From Pelotomaculum_C sp050950345 (GTDB lineage: Bacteria > Bacillota > Desulfotomaculia > Desulfotomaculales > Pelotomaculaceae): a DNA stretch of 64,000 nucleotides. The stretch is taken from assembly GCA_050950345.1 (NCBI GenBank), contig JBMNHK010000002.1:186001-250000 (forward strand). Reading direction: 5' to 3'. The notes below the pieces were generated by a model, which saw nothing but the letters and a program-made list of their open reading frames with translations, was not told where the DNA came from and searched no databases. This document shows positions 52,677 to 61,059 of this stretch, piece after piece. Numbering within the stretch: the stretch's first letter is position 1; each line of letters starts with the position of its first letter. The position numbers and the translations under genes were made by a program.

Positions 52677-53398
52677 GAATAGCTTATTTTGATTGTTTCT
52701 CAGGGATCAGCGGTGATATGTGCCTGGGTGCTCTTATCAGTGCCGGGGTTGATGCTGCCGAACTGCAAGAGGGTTTGGCCAGGCTGCCGGTTCAGGGGTA
52801 TGAATTGCGTTGGGAAAAAATCAAGAGCCACGGTATTGCTGCAGTTAACGTTTTTGTGGATATTAACGAAGAGGATCAGCCGGAAAGGCATCTTGATGAG
52901 ATCAAGCGGATTATTGACAGCAGCGACTTGCCGGAAAAGGTGAAGCAGGACAGCCTGGCTGTCTTTAGCCGGCTGGCGGTAGCTGAAGCGGCAATACATG
53001 ACACCACGCCGGATAAAGTTCATTTTCATGAGGTAGGCGCTGTAGATGCAATTGTAGACGTGGTCGGTACGGTGCTGGGGTTAGATTTATTGGGCGTGGA
53101 GCGGATCTATGCCTCTCCGTTGCCTATGGGTAAAGGACTGATCCACTGCCGGCACGGGATTATGCCCTCGCCTGCGCCGGCCACCCTGGAGTTGTTAAGG
53201 GACATACCTGTCTATGGCACCGATATCGGGGCTGAACTGGTTACTCCCACCGGGGCAGCCCTTGTAACCACACTGGCGGAAGCCTTTGGTGGGTTGCCGG
53301 CTATGGTGGTTAAAGGGATCGGCTACGGCTCCGGAAAAATGGTACTGGAGCAGCCTAATTTGTTACGGTTGATTATTGGCGATGGGTATAATGCGTAG
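52673..53398 (+). CDS. larC: LarC N-terminal part (LarC1), short nickel-insertion protein
   Basis: This 241-aa protein covers only the N-terminal half of LarC (the usual protein is about 400 aa): FDCFSGISGDMCLGAL, KVHFHEVGAVDAIVDVVG and VTPTGAALV are clear. LarC is the cyclometallase that inserts nickel with CTP. In Lactobacillus plantarum it is read as LarC1 plus LarC2 by frameshifting. Here no LarC2-like frame follows: after the stop come a promoter and the Mop gene. LarE is also absent. Overlap of 4 bases couples it to larB. Confidence 0.85.
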   Translation: MRIAYFDCFSGISGDMCLGALISAGVDAAELQEGLARLPVQGYELRWEKIKSHGIAAVNVFVDINEEDQPERHLDEIKRIIDSSDLPEKVKQDSLAVFSRLAVAEAAIHDTTPDKVHFHEVGAVDAIVDVVGTVLGLDLLGVERIYASPLPMGKGLIHCRHGIMPSPAPATLELLRDIPVYGTDIGAELVTPTGAALVTTLAEAFGGLPAMVVKGIGYGSGKMVLEQPNLLRLIIGDGYNA

Positions 53399-53424
53399 TT
53401 GATTCGACATAATAATACTCAGAA

Positions 53425-53451
53425 TTGACAATTTTCAAAATAAAATATAAT
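53425..53451 (+). promoter_or_regulatory. Promoter of the Mop gene
   Basis: TTGACA (53425-53430) and TATAAT (53446-53451) are separated by 15 bases, shorter than the ideal 17. Confidence 0.5.
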
Positions 53452-53489
53452 GAGATTGTCCAGCAACATATTCTAAGGGAGGGATAGTT

Positions 53490-53693
53490 GTGGAACTCAG
53501 CGCACGCAATGCATTAAAAGCCAAGATCAAGAGCATTAAATTAGGTGAAGTTGCAGCAGAAGCTGTCCTGGACGTAGGCGGGCAGGAAATGTGTTCAACA
53601 ATAACGGTTTCCTCGGTCAAAAGGTTAGGTTTGAAAGAAGGCGACGATGTGTTTGCTGTCATCAAGGCAAGTTCGGTAATGATCGGTAAATAA
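53490..53693 (+). CDS. Stand-alone Mop (molbindin) molybdate-binding protein
   Basis: This 67-aa protein is a single Mop/TOBE domain (SARNALKAKIKSIKLGEVAAEAVLDVGG...SSVKRLGLKEGDDVFAVIKASSVMIG). Mop proteins form hexamers that hold molybdate in the cytoplasm. The nearby ModC ATPase lacks its own C-terminal Mop domain, so this protein may buffer molybdate independently of transport. It has a GTG start with AAGGGAGG, its own promoter and a bidirectional terminator. Confidence 0.93.
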   Translation: MELSARNALKAKIKSIKLGEVAAEAVLDVGGQEMCSTITVSSVKRLGLKEGDDVFAVIKASSVMIGK

Positions 53694-53715
53694 TTTATCA
53701 GTAAAAAGATCCATA

Positions 53716-53739
53716 AAAAATGGCCCTAGGGCCATTTTT
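53716..53739. terminator. Bidirectional terminator between mop and the Mo regulator gene
   Basis: A perfect palindrome AAAAATGGCCC-TA... with A-run and T-run on both sides serves both convergent genes. Confidence 0.88.
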
Positions 53740-54700
53740 ATACCTCGGCAATAATTTTACCTGTTTCACTCAAATCGTAATCACCCAGCCCAAGCAGTTC
53801 ATTTTTGAATTCCTGGGACTGTATTATGCCCAGAGCGGTTTGGAACTGGGGTTTAATCGAGTCTTCTTTCTTCATCACCAGTTCATAGCGCTCTTTTTGC
53901 AGAGGAACAAAATCGATGCCGCGCACCTGCAAAGATACCTTTTCTATCCCTAAGCCCACGTCGGCTTCGCCTCTGGCTACAGCACTGGCCACAGCCAGGT
54001 GTGACAATTCTTCACGGGCATAACCGTTGATTTGCCTGCCGTCCAACCCGAGACGCCTCATTTGTTCATTGAGAAGGACTCTGGTACCGCAACCTTTTTC
54101 CCGGTTGATAAAAGTTATGTCCGGTCGCATTAAATCCTGCCAGGTCTTGATGCCTTTTGGGTTGCCATTGGCAACGTAAAAGCCCTGCATTCTGATCGCC
54201 AGGTGGATGATAATTGTTGGGATGCCCGGCAACAGCCGGCGCACGTAGGGGATATTATACAGATCCCTTTCGCCTGCCCAAAGGTGCACAGCCGTCATAT
54301 GGACTTTGCCCTGATAGAGCTCGATCAGGCCGCTAAAACTGCCAACCTGTTTTCTAAGAACATTAATACCGCCGGGGTGGCTTTCTATGTGCCGGGCTAA
54401 AATATCCAAAATTAGATCCTGTCCGCAAATAACCAGTGGTTGAGTGCTGGCAGGACTCATCTCCATAGGTGGAGTGGTGGTATGCGGGAGAGGGGCTGGT
54501 GGTGTAGCCCCCACAGATAATGACTCCAGTCTCTTGCCGTGGTTTTTATATGTTTCCACGTCTTTTTGATCAAATCGCAGTTTGCGTCCTACCCTGTATG
54601 CCTTCAGTTCGCCTCGTTTTACTAATTCATAAACGGTGTTCTTGGCGATCTTAAGTATGCCTGCAACCTCTTCAGGAGTTAAAGAAGATTCCTCCGGCAA
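53738..54700 (-). CDS. Excisionase-type HTH regulator fused to a periplasmic-binding-like domain
   Basis: This 320-aa protein has an N-terminal excisionase/MerR-like helix-turn-helix (LTPEEVAGILKIAKNTVYELVKRGELKAYRVGRKLRF) and a C-terminal domain like type II periplasmic-binding proteins (residues about 85-310, ITFINREKGCGTRVLL, AVARGEADVGLGIE). Family members sense molybdate or tungstate or pterin-related ligands and control molybdenum genes. The TTG at 54700 is supported by GGGAGGGG 6 bases upstream. It sits beside Mop, XdhC-like and moeA genes, which fits a ModE-like role. Confidence 0.8.
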   Translation of the reverse strand: MPEESSLTPEEVAGILKIAKNTVYELVKRGELKAYRVGRKLRFDQKDVETYKNHGKRLESLSVGATPPAPLPHTTTPPMEMSPASTQPLVICGQDLILDILARHIESHPGGINVLRKQVGSFSGLIELYQGKVHMTAVHLWAGERDLYNIPYVRRLLPGIPTIIIHLAIRMQGFYVANGNPKGIKTWQDLMRPDITFINREKGCGTRVLLNEQMRRLGLDGRQINGYAREELSHLAVASAVARGEADVGLGIEKVSLQVRGIDFVPLQKERYELVMKKEDSIKPQFQTALGIIQSQEFKNELLGLGDYDLSETGKIIAEV

Positions 54701-54921
54701 GTTGATCCCCTCCCTGTAATCCTGCTCTTCATTATATCTTATTTTTATATTTAGCAACAAGCTTCGTGGTGATTAATTGTCGATTTCTATCTATTTCGTA
54801 TATAAATTTTATTTATATTGCAAATTGTTAACATTAATATTAACAAAACTGCATTGAAATAGACACCAGGTTAGCCAAGTTAATAGTATTTAGCAATACA
54901 TGACAGCTATTACCGTCCCTA

Positions 54922-54950
54922 TTGACATGGCGGGCTGCCTAAACTATACT
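54922..54950 (+). promoter_or_regulatory. Sigma-A promoter of the XdhC-like/moeA region
   Basis: TTGACA (54922-54927), 17 bases, TATACT (54945-54950). The rest of the 390-base gap is AT-rich, with a palindrome-rich segment 54780-54860 and the leader hairpin described next. Confidence 0.8.
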
Positions 54951-54963
54951 TAATTTTAAATAA

Positions 54964-55011
54964 CGTAACAAAACGATGCTTAGCAAGCAGTTTTAGTTTA
55001 GTTGTGTTACG
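54964..55011. repeat. Long-arm inverted repeat in the XdhC-like gene leader
   Basis: CGTAACAAAAC (54964-54974) and GTTGTGTTACG (55001-55011) match over 10 of 11 positions. They lie just downstream of the promoter and could be an operator or an RNA structure. Confidence 0.55.
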
Positions 55012-55089
55012 TAGCGTAAGGTTGTTGTTTTGTCGGCATATACATATCATCAATATGTATTTTTTATGTTTCATTTTTTGGAAAGTAGG

Positions 55090-55680
55090 GTGATCAGCTT
55101 AGAACTTAATTTAATGCGCCTACTTGCGGATTACCAGGAGGAAAATAAAGAGGTAGCCCTCATTACCGTTATTTCCTCGGATAGTGTAGAAAATTGCCGT
55201 ACAGGCGATATGCTGTTAGTCGACGAAAACGGCAAGTTGTTGGCGGGTGGTATTGGCAACCAACTCCTGCAGAAGAAGGCCATCGAACAAGGCCAAATCT
55301 GTATCAACCGGGGCCTTTCCCGCAAGGTGCAGGTAAGTGCCGAGGGCGAGACTATTGAGGTTTTCATCAATGCTTTTTATCGGCAAGATCATTTAATCAT
55401 TGCCGGAGCAGGTACTGTTGCCCTCAATATTTATAAATTGGCAAGCATCCTGGGCTATCGCACCACCATCCTTGATCATCGGGCGGAAGTCCTCACTAAA
55501 GAGAGGTTCCCGGGGGCTTGCGAACTCCTTCTGGGGGATATCGTAAAAAACCTGAGCTTATGTACGATAACTGAAAATACAAATATTGTCACAGCTACCC
55601 ATCATCATGAATTCGATGAACTTGCCTTGCAGACTGTCATATCTTCTGCCGCCCGCTATATCGGTGTGCTATCACGTTGA
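55090..55680 (+). CDS. XdhC-family protein, possibly frameshifted at the C-terminus
   Basis: The frame has an XdhC_CoxI-type N-terminal part (VALITVISSD...GDMLLVDENGKLLAGGIG) and a Rossmann half with AGAGTVALNIYKLASILGYRTTILDHR. XdhC-type proteins handle sulfurated molybdenum cofactor for hydroxylases. The frame stops right after YIGVLSR, earlier than expected, and reading resumes in another frame (55676-55738, VELSDNDVKELLKNSGYKIN), which hints at a small deletion or insertion. The start is uncertain: GTG at 55090 is used; a longer frame from 55030 also exists. It precedes moeA by 220 bases. Confidence 0.6.
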   Translation: MISLELNLMRLLADYQEENKEVALITVISSDSVENCRTGDMLLVDENGKLLAGGIGNQLLQKKAIEQGQICINRGLSRKVQVSAEGETIEVFINAFYRQDHLIIAGAGTVALNIYKLASILGYRTTILDHRAEVLTKERFPGACELLLGDIVKNLSLCTITENTNIVTATHHHEFDELALQTVISSAARYIGVLSR

Positions 55681-55785
55681 ACTGTCAGATAATGATGTCA
55701 AGGAGCTATTGAAGAACTCAGGTTATAAAATAAACTAGCAGATTATTTTTTGCTTAAACCGATTGATTTAGATAGTTATCAACAC

Positions 55786-55816
55786 CCAGGGATGATCATG
55801 TGTTTATCATCCCTGG
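55786..55816. repeat. Stem-loop upstream of moeA
   Basis: CCAGGGATGAT (55786-55796) and ATCATCCCTGG (55806-55816) form a perfect 11-bp stem. TAAATGTTT follows, so it may terminate the XdhC-like transcript. Confidence 0.6.
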
Positions 55817-55903
55817 TAAATGTTTAAACAGTTATACTCCCGGACTATGCCGCATAGAAAGTTTGCCAGTGTAAAAAAGACCATGTCAAGAAAGGGGAAT
55901 CAA

Positions 55904-57136
55904 ATGAAGAATTATAATTACCCCTGGATACCTAGAGAAGAGGCCTTGAAGTTACTTCTAGAACGTACCCGTTTCCAGCCCCGGGTTGAGCTGGTGCCCC
56001 TAGATGACGCCCTGGGCAGAGTCACGGCGAAAGATATATTGGCGATAAACACATTGCCTACCAGTGCCGCCAGCAACCTGGACGGGATTGCTTTTAAATT
56101 CACAGACGGTTTCAGCGGGGGTGTCCTTGAGACCGCAAAATGGCGGGAAGGTGTAGACTATGTCTTCAGCAATACCGGAGTAGGGATACCCGATGGCTAT
56201 GATACCGTTGTCCCCATCGAAGCGGTTCGGTTTGATAATAAGGGACGGTTGTTATTGTTGGGCAGGCCCCGGCCGGGGCAATATGTTATCCCGGAAGGCA
56301 GCACTATGCGCTCCGGTGATTTGTTGGTGCCGGCCCATTACCAACTTGGACCGGCGCAACTGGGGCTTTTGGCGGCAGGCGGAGTGATGGAAGTGGCGGT
56401 CCTGGAAAAACCGCGGGTGGCCATACTGCCAACCGGAAACGAACTTGTACCGGCGGGGTGCCGGCCGCCACGTGGTAAAAATGTTGAATTTAACGGTATT
56501 ATGATCAAAGCTCTTGTGCAAATGATGGGGGCGGAACCACGGCTATATCCTATTACCCTGGACAAGTTAGAAGATTTGACTGAAGTAATAACAGATGCCC
56601 TCAACTGGGCAGATATAGTTGTTTTAAACGGGGGATCTTCTAAGGGCACAGATGACCGGGCTATAGAGGTTTTGGAGCAAATAGGCGACATGCTGGTATA
56701 TGAAATGGCCTATGGACCAGGCAAGCATACTACTTTGGCGGTTGCAGGCACAAAACCCATTGTCGGTTCTGTGGGACCTACAATCGGCGCCGAGTATGCG
56801 ATTGAATGGTATGTGCTGCCACTGATTAATCAATATTATTCATTGCCTACAGAAAAACCAAGACTTTTGCAGGTAAAGCTGCTTAATGATATTAATGCTC
56901 CGATGGCCTTTGATTTTTATATGCGTTTGATAGTGGAACCGCGTGATGGTGCCTATGTAGCCAGAACGACCGGGACTCTGGTCGATCAGTTGATGGCGAA
57001 TGCCCTGCTCCATATTCCAAAAGACGTTAAGGGTTATCATGCGTCAGATACAATTGAGGTAGAATTGCGCGGCCCATTGGAAGGGGGCAAAAAAAAGGTG
57101 GTTAATCAGTTTAATAATTTAACTCCCATCGCTTGA
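55904..57136 (+). CDS. moeA: Molybdopterin molybdenumtransferase MoeA
   Basis: This 410-aa protein has the MoeA order: an N-terminal domain with AASNLDGIAFKF, the linker, a MogA-like domain holding LPTGNEL and VLNGGSSKGTDD, and a C-terminal beta-barrel. MoeA inserts molybdate into adenylylated molybdopterin to give Mo-cofactor. ATG at 55904 follows AAAGGGGA; the longer frame adds 28 residues without support. It leads a set of same-strand genes that runs through modABC to moaA. Confidence 0.92.
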   Translation: MKNYNYPWIPREEALKLLLERTRFQPRVELVPLDDALGRVTAKDILAINTLPTSAASNLDGIAFKFTDGFSGGVLETAKWREGVDYVFSNTGVGIPDGYDTVVPIEAVRFDNKGRLLLLGRPRPGQYVIPEGSTMRSGDLLVPAHYQLGPAQLGLLAAGGVMEVAVLEKPRVAILPTGNELVPAGCRPPRGKNVEFNGIMIKALVQMMGAEPRLYPITLDKLEDLTEVITDALNWADIVVLNGGSSKGTDDRAIEVLEQIGDMLVYEMAYGPGKHTTLAVAGTKPIVGSVGPTIGAEYAIEWYVLPLINQYYSLPTEKPRLLQVKLLNDINAPMAFDFYMRLIVEPRDGAYVARTTGTLVDQLMANALLHIPKDVKGYHASDTIEVELRGPLEGGKKKVVNQFNNLTPIA

Positions 57137-57206
57137 AACCGAAACTAGAGCCCTCATGTATTAGATGGGATTTACCAAATAGTAATATCTGGAGGGAGCA
57201 GCTATT

Positions 57207-57827
57207 ATGGAAATGAACGTGCCGGAGTTTGATAAAATCGCCCGGGAAGTATTTGCTCCGGTTTACCCGGTACTAGCAGTCCAAATCCAAGAAAAATCAG
57301 GCAAAAACAGTGGGGTGTGCCTGGACATTGGCTGTGGCGGCGGGTATCTCGGTATTGCGATGGCAAAGCTATCCGATTTTAATGTATATTTGTTTGACCA
57401 GTCAGAGGAAATGCTGCAGATAGCCGCCCAAAATATTATAACCCGTGGTGTGGCAGGCAAGGTGCAAACGCTATGGGGTGATGTCCACGAAATCCCGCTG
57501 GCGGATGAAACGGTAGATCTGGCTATGAGCCGGGGATCGGTTTTTTTCTGGGAAGACCATTGCAAAGCTTTTCAGGAGATCTACAGAGTGCTCAAGCCGG
57601 GTGGTGTAGCCATCATTGGCGGAGGCTTTGGCTCAAATGAGCTTAAAGACCAAATCGCTGCTGAGATGGAAAAAAGGGGGCAGGCATTGCGGGACAGGAC
57701 GAAAAAGCATAATAATGAGGATAACCTGGTGCATTATGAAGAAGCCTTGCGGCAATCGGGCATAGCAACATATAGTGCAACCAGGGATGAAACTGGTTTA
57801 TGGGTAACCATAAAAAGGAGGCCATAA
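57207..57827 (+). CDS. Class I SAM-dependent methyltransferase
   Basis: This 206-aa protein has the Rossmann methyltransferase motifs: LDIGCGGGYLG (motif I, about 39-49), YLFDQSEEML (motif II), GDVHEIPLADETVDLAMSRGSVFFW and VLKPGGVAIIGGG. It resembles UbiE/BioC-type enzymes acting on small molecules. The following gene starts with only 1 base of gap, and the molybdenum context suggests a cofactor- or metallophore-related substrate, but none can be named. Confidence 0.85.
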   Translation: MEMNVPEFDKIAREVFAPVYPVLAVQIQEKSGKNSGVCLDIGCGGGYLGIAMAKLSDFNVYLFDQSEEMLQIAAQNIITRGVAGKVQTLWGDVHEIPLADETVDLAMSRGSVFFWEDHCKAFQEIYRVLKPGGVAIIGGGFGSNELKDQIAAEMEKRGQALRDRTKKHNNEDNLVHYEEALRQSGIATYSATRDETGLWVTIKRRP

Positions 57828-57828
57828 G

Positions 57829-58644
57829 TTGCCGGAAGAAATTATCCTCAAGCCTGTCGGCATCGTGAAATCCGGTTATACCGACACGAACAGGGCCCCG
57901 GAGGCAAGAGCAAAAGCAATTATTAAAGTTTACCCTGAATATGAAAAAGCGCTGCTCAGGATCAGTGAGCACTCGCATATCTGGATCTTGAGCTGGTTTC
58001 ACTTAAGGGAACGCGGCGCCCTGACCACGACGCCCGGCCGGTTAAATCACAATCTGCCGGAGTTTGGTGTTTTCGGCTTGCGCGCTCCGGTGCGACCCAA
58101 TCCTATCGGACTTAGTCTGGTAAAGTTGGATCGGGTGGAGGGAAGATTGCTGCATGTTACCGGATTAGACGCTGTTGACGGGACGCCGGTGGTAGATATC
58201 AAGCCTTATTTTGAAAACGATATCATCTTTTCGCCGCGCACGCCCCATATATATCCGTTGAAGCGGGAGATGCGCAGGGGCATATTGCTGCAGCAAGCCT
58301 TGGCCCACCATCAGGAGGAATGTGTCGAGCTCCTGATGGCGGTACGTATGGCCCTGGTTGCTACCGAGCGATTGGGACAGCTGAATTCCCCGGAGCTTTT
58401 TGTCTCAGTGGAGGGCTCCGCATGTTTGGCCGATACTATCCAAGGGCTTGCTAGGGCCAGGTTGGCCAACCCGCACCGGTTTCAATACCGTTTATCCGGT
58501 TCATTGGGAAGAACCACCTGGCGGCGGGGTAAAAAGCTTCTTATTATTATAGCCTTAAAGCGCCTGGAGAAAGGTGATTTTTTGAGTATGCCAGATGGTG
58601 AGTTGTTGGAAGTAATTGAAAGGGAGGATGAGAGTAATGCGTAG
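57829..58644 (+). CDS. TrmO/TsaA-like methyltransferase domain fused to a degenerate FmdE-like domain
   Basis: Residues 1-145 match the UPF0066/TrmO family (VGIVKSGY, APVRPNPIGLS at 86-96, VDGTPVVDIKPYF at 116-128). TrmO methylates t6A37 in tRNA, but family members also sit in molybdenum clusters. Residues about 155-245 align with the FmdE domain of the next protein: HHQEEC, VRMALVATERL, VSVEGSAC..ADTIQGL. The metal-site H-x-H-x-C reads H161, E163, C165, and the later Gly-Cys motif is lost, so this domain is probably non-catalytic. TTG start follows AAGGAGG. Confidence 0.8.
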   Translation: MPEEIILKPVGIVKSGYTDTNRAPEARAKAIIKVYPEYEKALLRISEHSHIWILSWFHLRERGALTTTPGRLNHNLPEFGVFGLRAPVRPNPIGLSLVKLDRVEGRLLHVTGLDAVDGTPVVDIKPYFENDIIFSPRTPHIYPLKREMRRGILLQQALAHHQEECVELLMAVRMALVATERLGQLNSPELFVSVEGSACLADTIQGLARARLANPHRFQYRLSGSLGRTTWRRGKKLLIIIALKRLEKGDFLSMPDGELLEVIEREDESNA

Positions 58645-59182
58645 TTTAGCGGAAGATATGCAAGTTGCAGTTGATTATCATGGACATGTCTGTTCAGGGA
58701 TCGTATTGGGCGTAAGGATGGCCCGTCTGGCCATGGATAGACTGAAGATCGACAACCCGCTGGAATACAGGGACTTAATCGTATATGTGGAGGTCGATCG
58801 CTGTGTGAGCGATGCCGTTTACGCCGTAACCGGCTGTACCCTGGGCAGAAGGCGCATGAAGTGGGTTGATTATGGCAAGATGGCGACTACATTTTATGAT
58901 CTGGCCTCAAAACAGGGTGTTCGAGTAGTTGTAACAGGCAATAACTTTCCGCCCACGGGCGAAGACCCCATAGCCTTTTGGTCGGATGTTCCTGATGAAG
59001 AGGTTTTTACGGTTGAGAACGTGACTGTGGATATTCCACTGGAAGATCTCCCCGGTAAGCCGTCCAGCAAGCTGGCTTGCGAGAACTGCGGTGAGAAGAT
59101 CATGGATGGGCGGGAAAAAATGGTCAACGACAGGGTGTTGTGCCGCGCCTGTGCGGGGGATGCCTATTATAAGCGGGTATAA
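58637..59182 (+). CDS. FmdE-family protein with C-terminal zinc ribbon
   Basis: This 181-aa protein belongs to the formylmethanofuran dehydrogenase subunit E (FmdE/FwdE) family found outside methanogens. It has DYHGHVCSGIVLGVRMA (H15, H17, C19), VEVDRCVSDAVYAVTGCTLG, and a final zinc ribbon CENCG...CRAC. No formylmethanofuran dehydrogenase genes are present, so the role is likely in molybdenum enzyme maturation or regulation. ATG at 58637 lies 9 bases after GGGAGG and overlaps the TrmO-FmdE gene by 8 bases. Confidence 0.88.
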   Translation: MRSLAEDMQVAVDYHGHVCSGIVLGVRMARLAMDRLKIDNPLEYRDLIVYVEVDRCVSDAVYAVTGCTLGRRRMKWVDYGKMATTFYDLASKQGVRVVVTGNNFPPTGEDPIAFWSDVPDEEVFTVENVTVDIPLEDLPGKPSSKLACENCGEKIMDGREKMVNDRVLCRACAGDAYYKRV

Positions 59183-59205
59183 AGCTTTGTTTGGGAGGAA
59201 TTGCT

Positions 59206-59988
59206 ATGTGGGATATCTATGACGAGTTAATTGCTGCTGTACCTGCCGAGTTGGTTGTAAATGAATGCATGATCGGGCTGTACTGGACCTTGGTTCGTTC
59301 AAGCGGGATCGGGGTTTCGCTGACTATGCGCAAGGAGCCCGGGCGCTTGAACCTGGGCAGAATTGTCGGTATGCCTTTGCGCGAGTTGGCGTCAAATATC
59401 AAGTCCTGGAATAATTTAAAGGCAATGGTTGGCCTGGCAGCCATCAACTCGGTATTTAATACGCCCGAACATTTGGCCGGGCTGCTAGGCCATCCATTGA
59501 GCCTGCAAAAAGAAGCCAACGCCTTTTCCTATTATATGGAACGGGTGCGGGGGAAAAAGGTGGCTGTGGTGGGGCACTTTCCCGTATTGGAGGAATTAAG
59601 CCGAGTTTCACAGCTTTCTATCCTGGAACGCAGTCCCAATGACGGCGACTTTCCGGATCCGGCTTGTGAATATATACTGGCGGAGCAAGATTTTGTCTTC
59701 ATCACCGCTACAGCATTAATAAACAAAACGCTGCCGCGTCTGTTGGAGTTAAGCCGTAATGCGGTTACCGTATTGGTGGGTCCCAGCACACCTTTATCGC
59801 CGGTTTTCTTTAAGTACGGTGTTGAAACACTGGCCGGATTAGTCGTAGTCGAGCCGGATGGCTTTTGGCAAACTGTGCAGGAAGGCGGCCGGATGGATAT
59901 TTTTGAGCACGGCGGCCAGATGGTGCTGATAAATAAAGCTGATTTGCTTAACAGTATACCGGATGAAGCTTACAACAGGCAAGATTAG
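59206..59988 (+). CDS. DUF4213/DUF364 putative metal-chelation protein
   Basis: This 260-aa protein has an N-terminal DUF4213-like part and a C-terminal Rossmann-like DUF364 domain (VAVVGHFPVLEELSR, LAEQDFVFITATALINKT, VGPSTPLSPVFFKYGVETLAGLVV). The DUF364 name reflects a suggested heavy-metal chelation role; proteins of this type often lie near metal transporters. ATG at 59206 follows GGGAGGA. It is 23 bases after the FmdE gene, so the run of genes continues as one transcript. Metal and function are unproven. Confidence 0.85.
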   Translation: MWDIYDELIAAVPAELVVNECMIGLYWTLVRSSGIGVSLTMRKEPGRLNLGRIVGMPLRELASNIKSWNNLKAMVGLAAINSVFNTPEHLAGLLGHPLSLQKEANAFSYYMERVRGKKVAVVGHFPVLEELSRVSQLSILERSPNDGDFPDPACEYILAEQDFVFITATALINKTLPRLLELSRNAVTVLVGPSTPLSPVFFKYGVETLAGLVVVEPDGFWQTVQEGGRMDIFEHGGQMVLINKADLLNSIPDEAYNRQD

Positions 59989-60034
59989 TTGATGTAACTG
60001 ATGATTAATAAGAATTAATCGGAGAACAAACTGG

Positions 60035-60063
60035 TTGACATGTTAAACAACATGCCGTATCAT
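60035..60063 (+). promoter_or_regulatory. Promoter ahead of modABC
   Basis: TTGACA (60035-60040), 17 bases, TATCAT (60058-60063), about 200 bases before modA. The gap has repeated GTAT(C/T) words but no clear ModE box. Confidence 0.7.
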
Positions 60064-60269
60064 TTTTAATGACGGTATTTCGTATCGTTGAGTTGTGTTT
60101 GATATATCCTTGCATTTAGAGTAGCGGGTATACTGAACGTAGGCGAGTTAGCTCAGAGAGATTGTTTTTTAATTAGTTATATCAATTTGCATAAAGCCCC
60201 GTATGGCAGGTTGAAGGGAGGATGTGTTTTTTATTTTTTTATGAGAAAAGAATTAGAGGGGGAAAGATT

Positions 60270-61058
60270 GTGAAAAGGACTTTATCATTATTGGTACTAA
60301 TGCTTTTTGCCGTAGTTGCTTTAGCTGGCTGTGGCGGCGGAAATGAGCAGCCGCAGCAGCAGACTGAGCCGGTTAACTTAACTATTCATGTAGCCGCCAG
60401 CCTTCAAGACGCCATGGTAGAGCTGGAGCCCATCTTTAAAGAACAACATTCAAATGTAACTCTTACCTATAATTTTGCTTCCTCAGGAGCGTTACAGAAG
60501 CAAATTGAAGAAGGCGCCCCGGCAGATTTTTTTATCTCGGCCGGCAAATCCCAGATGGATACCCTGCAGCAAAAAGGCCTGCTTGTTGACTCCACCCGTA
60601 AAGACCTGTTGCGCAATGAGTTGGTGCTGATTGGAGGGAAAGATAGCCAGCTAACCTCTTTTGAGGATATGACCTCAGATAGTGTTGAAAAGATCAGCAT
60701 CGGCGCTCCGGAGACTGTTCCTGCCGGACAGTATGCTAAAGAAGTTTTGACTAACATGAACCTGTGGGAACCACTGCAACCTAAGATGGTTCTGGCAAAA
60801 GATGTGCGTCAGGTGCTGACTTATGTTGAAACCGGAAATGTTGATGCCGGACTGGTTTACCGCACGGATGCCATGACCAGCAGTAATGTTAAGGTTATTG
60901 CCGCCGCTCCGGCCGAGGCCTCCAAGCCCATCGTTTATCCGATGTCTGTAATCAAGGCCACCAAGCACCAGCAAGAAGCAGAAGCTTTTGAAGCCTTCCT
61001 GACCACTGACGACGCTGTTAATATTTTAGAAAAATATGGTTTTAAGGTGATTAAGTAA
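60270..61058 (+). CDS. modA: Molybdate-binding lipoprotein ModA
   Basis: This 262-aa protein has a lipoprotein signal (ALAGC, C21) and the ModA pattern: VAASLQDAMVELEP, NFASSGALQKQIEEGAPADFFISAG, and TGNVDAGLVYRTDA. It captures molybdate (or tungstate) outside the membrane. GTG at 60270 follows GAGGGGGAAAG; the longer frame adds an unlikely N-terminus. It begins the modABC transporter operon. Confidence 0.93.
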   Translation: MKRTLSLLVLMLFAVVALAGCGGGNEQPQQQTEPVNLTIHVAASLQDAMVELEPIFKEQHSNVTLTYNFASSGALQKQIEEGAPADFFISAGKSQMDTLQQKGLLVDSTRKDLLRNELVLIGGKDSQLTSFEDMTSDSVEKISIGAPETVPAGQYAKEVLTNMNLWEPLQPKMVLAKDVRQVLTYVETGNVDAGLVYRTDAMTSSNVKVIAAAPAEASKPIVYPMSVIKATKHQQEAEAFEAFLTTDDAVNILEKYGFKVIK

Positions 61059-61059
61059 A

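Noticed and set aside
54700..55090. Molybdenum-cofactor riboswitch upstream of the XdhC-like or moeA genes.
   Set aside because: The conserved Moco motif blocks were not found by eye; only a simple inverted repeat is present.
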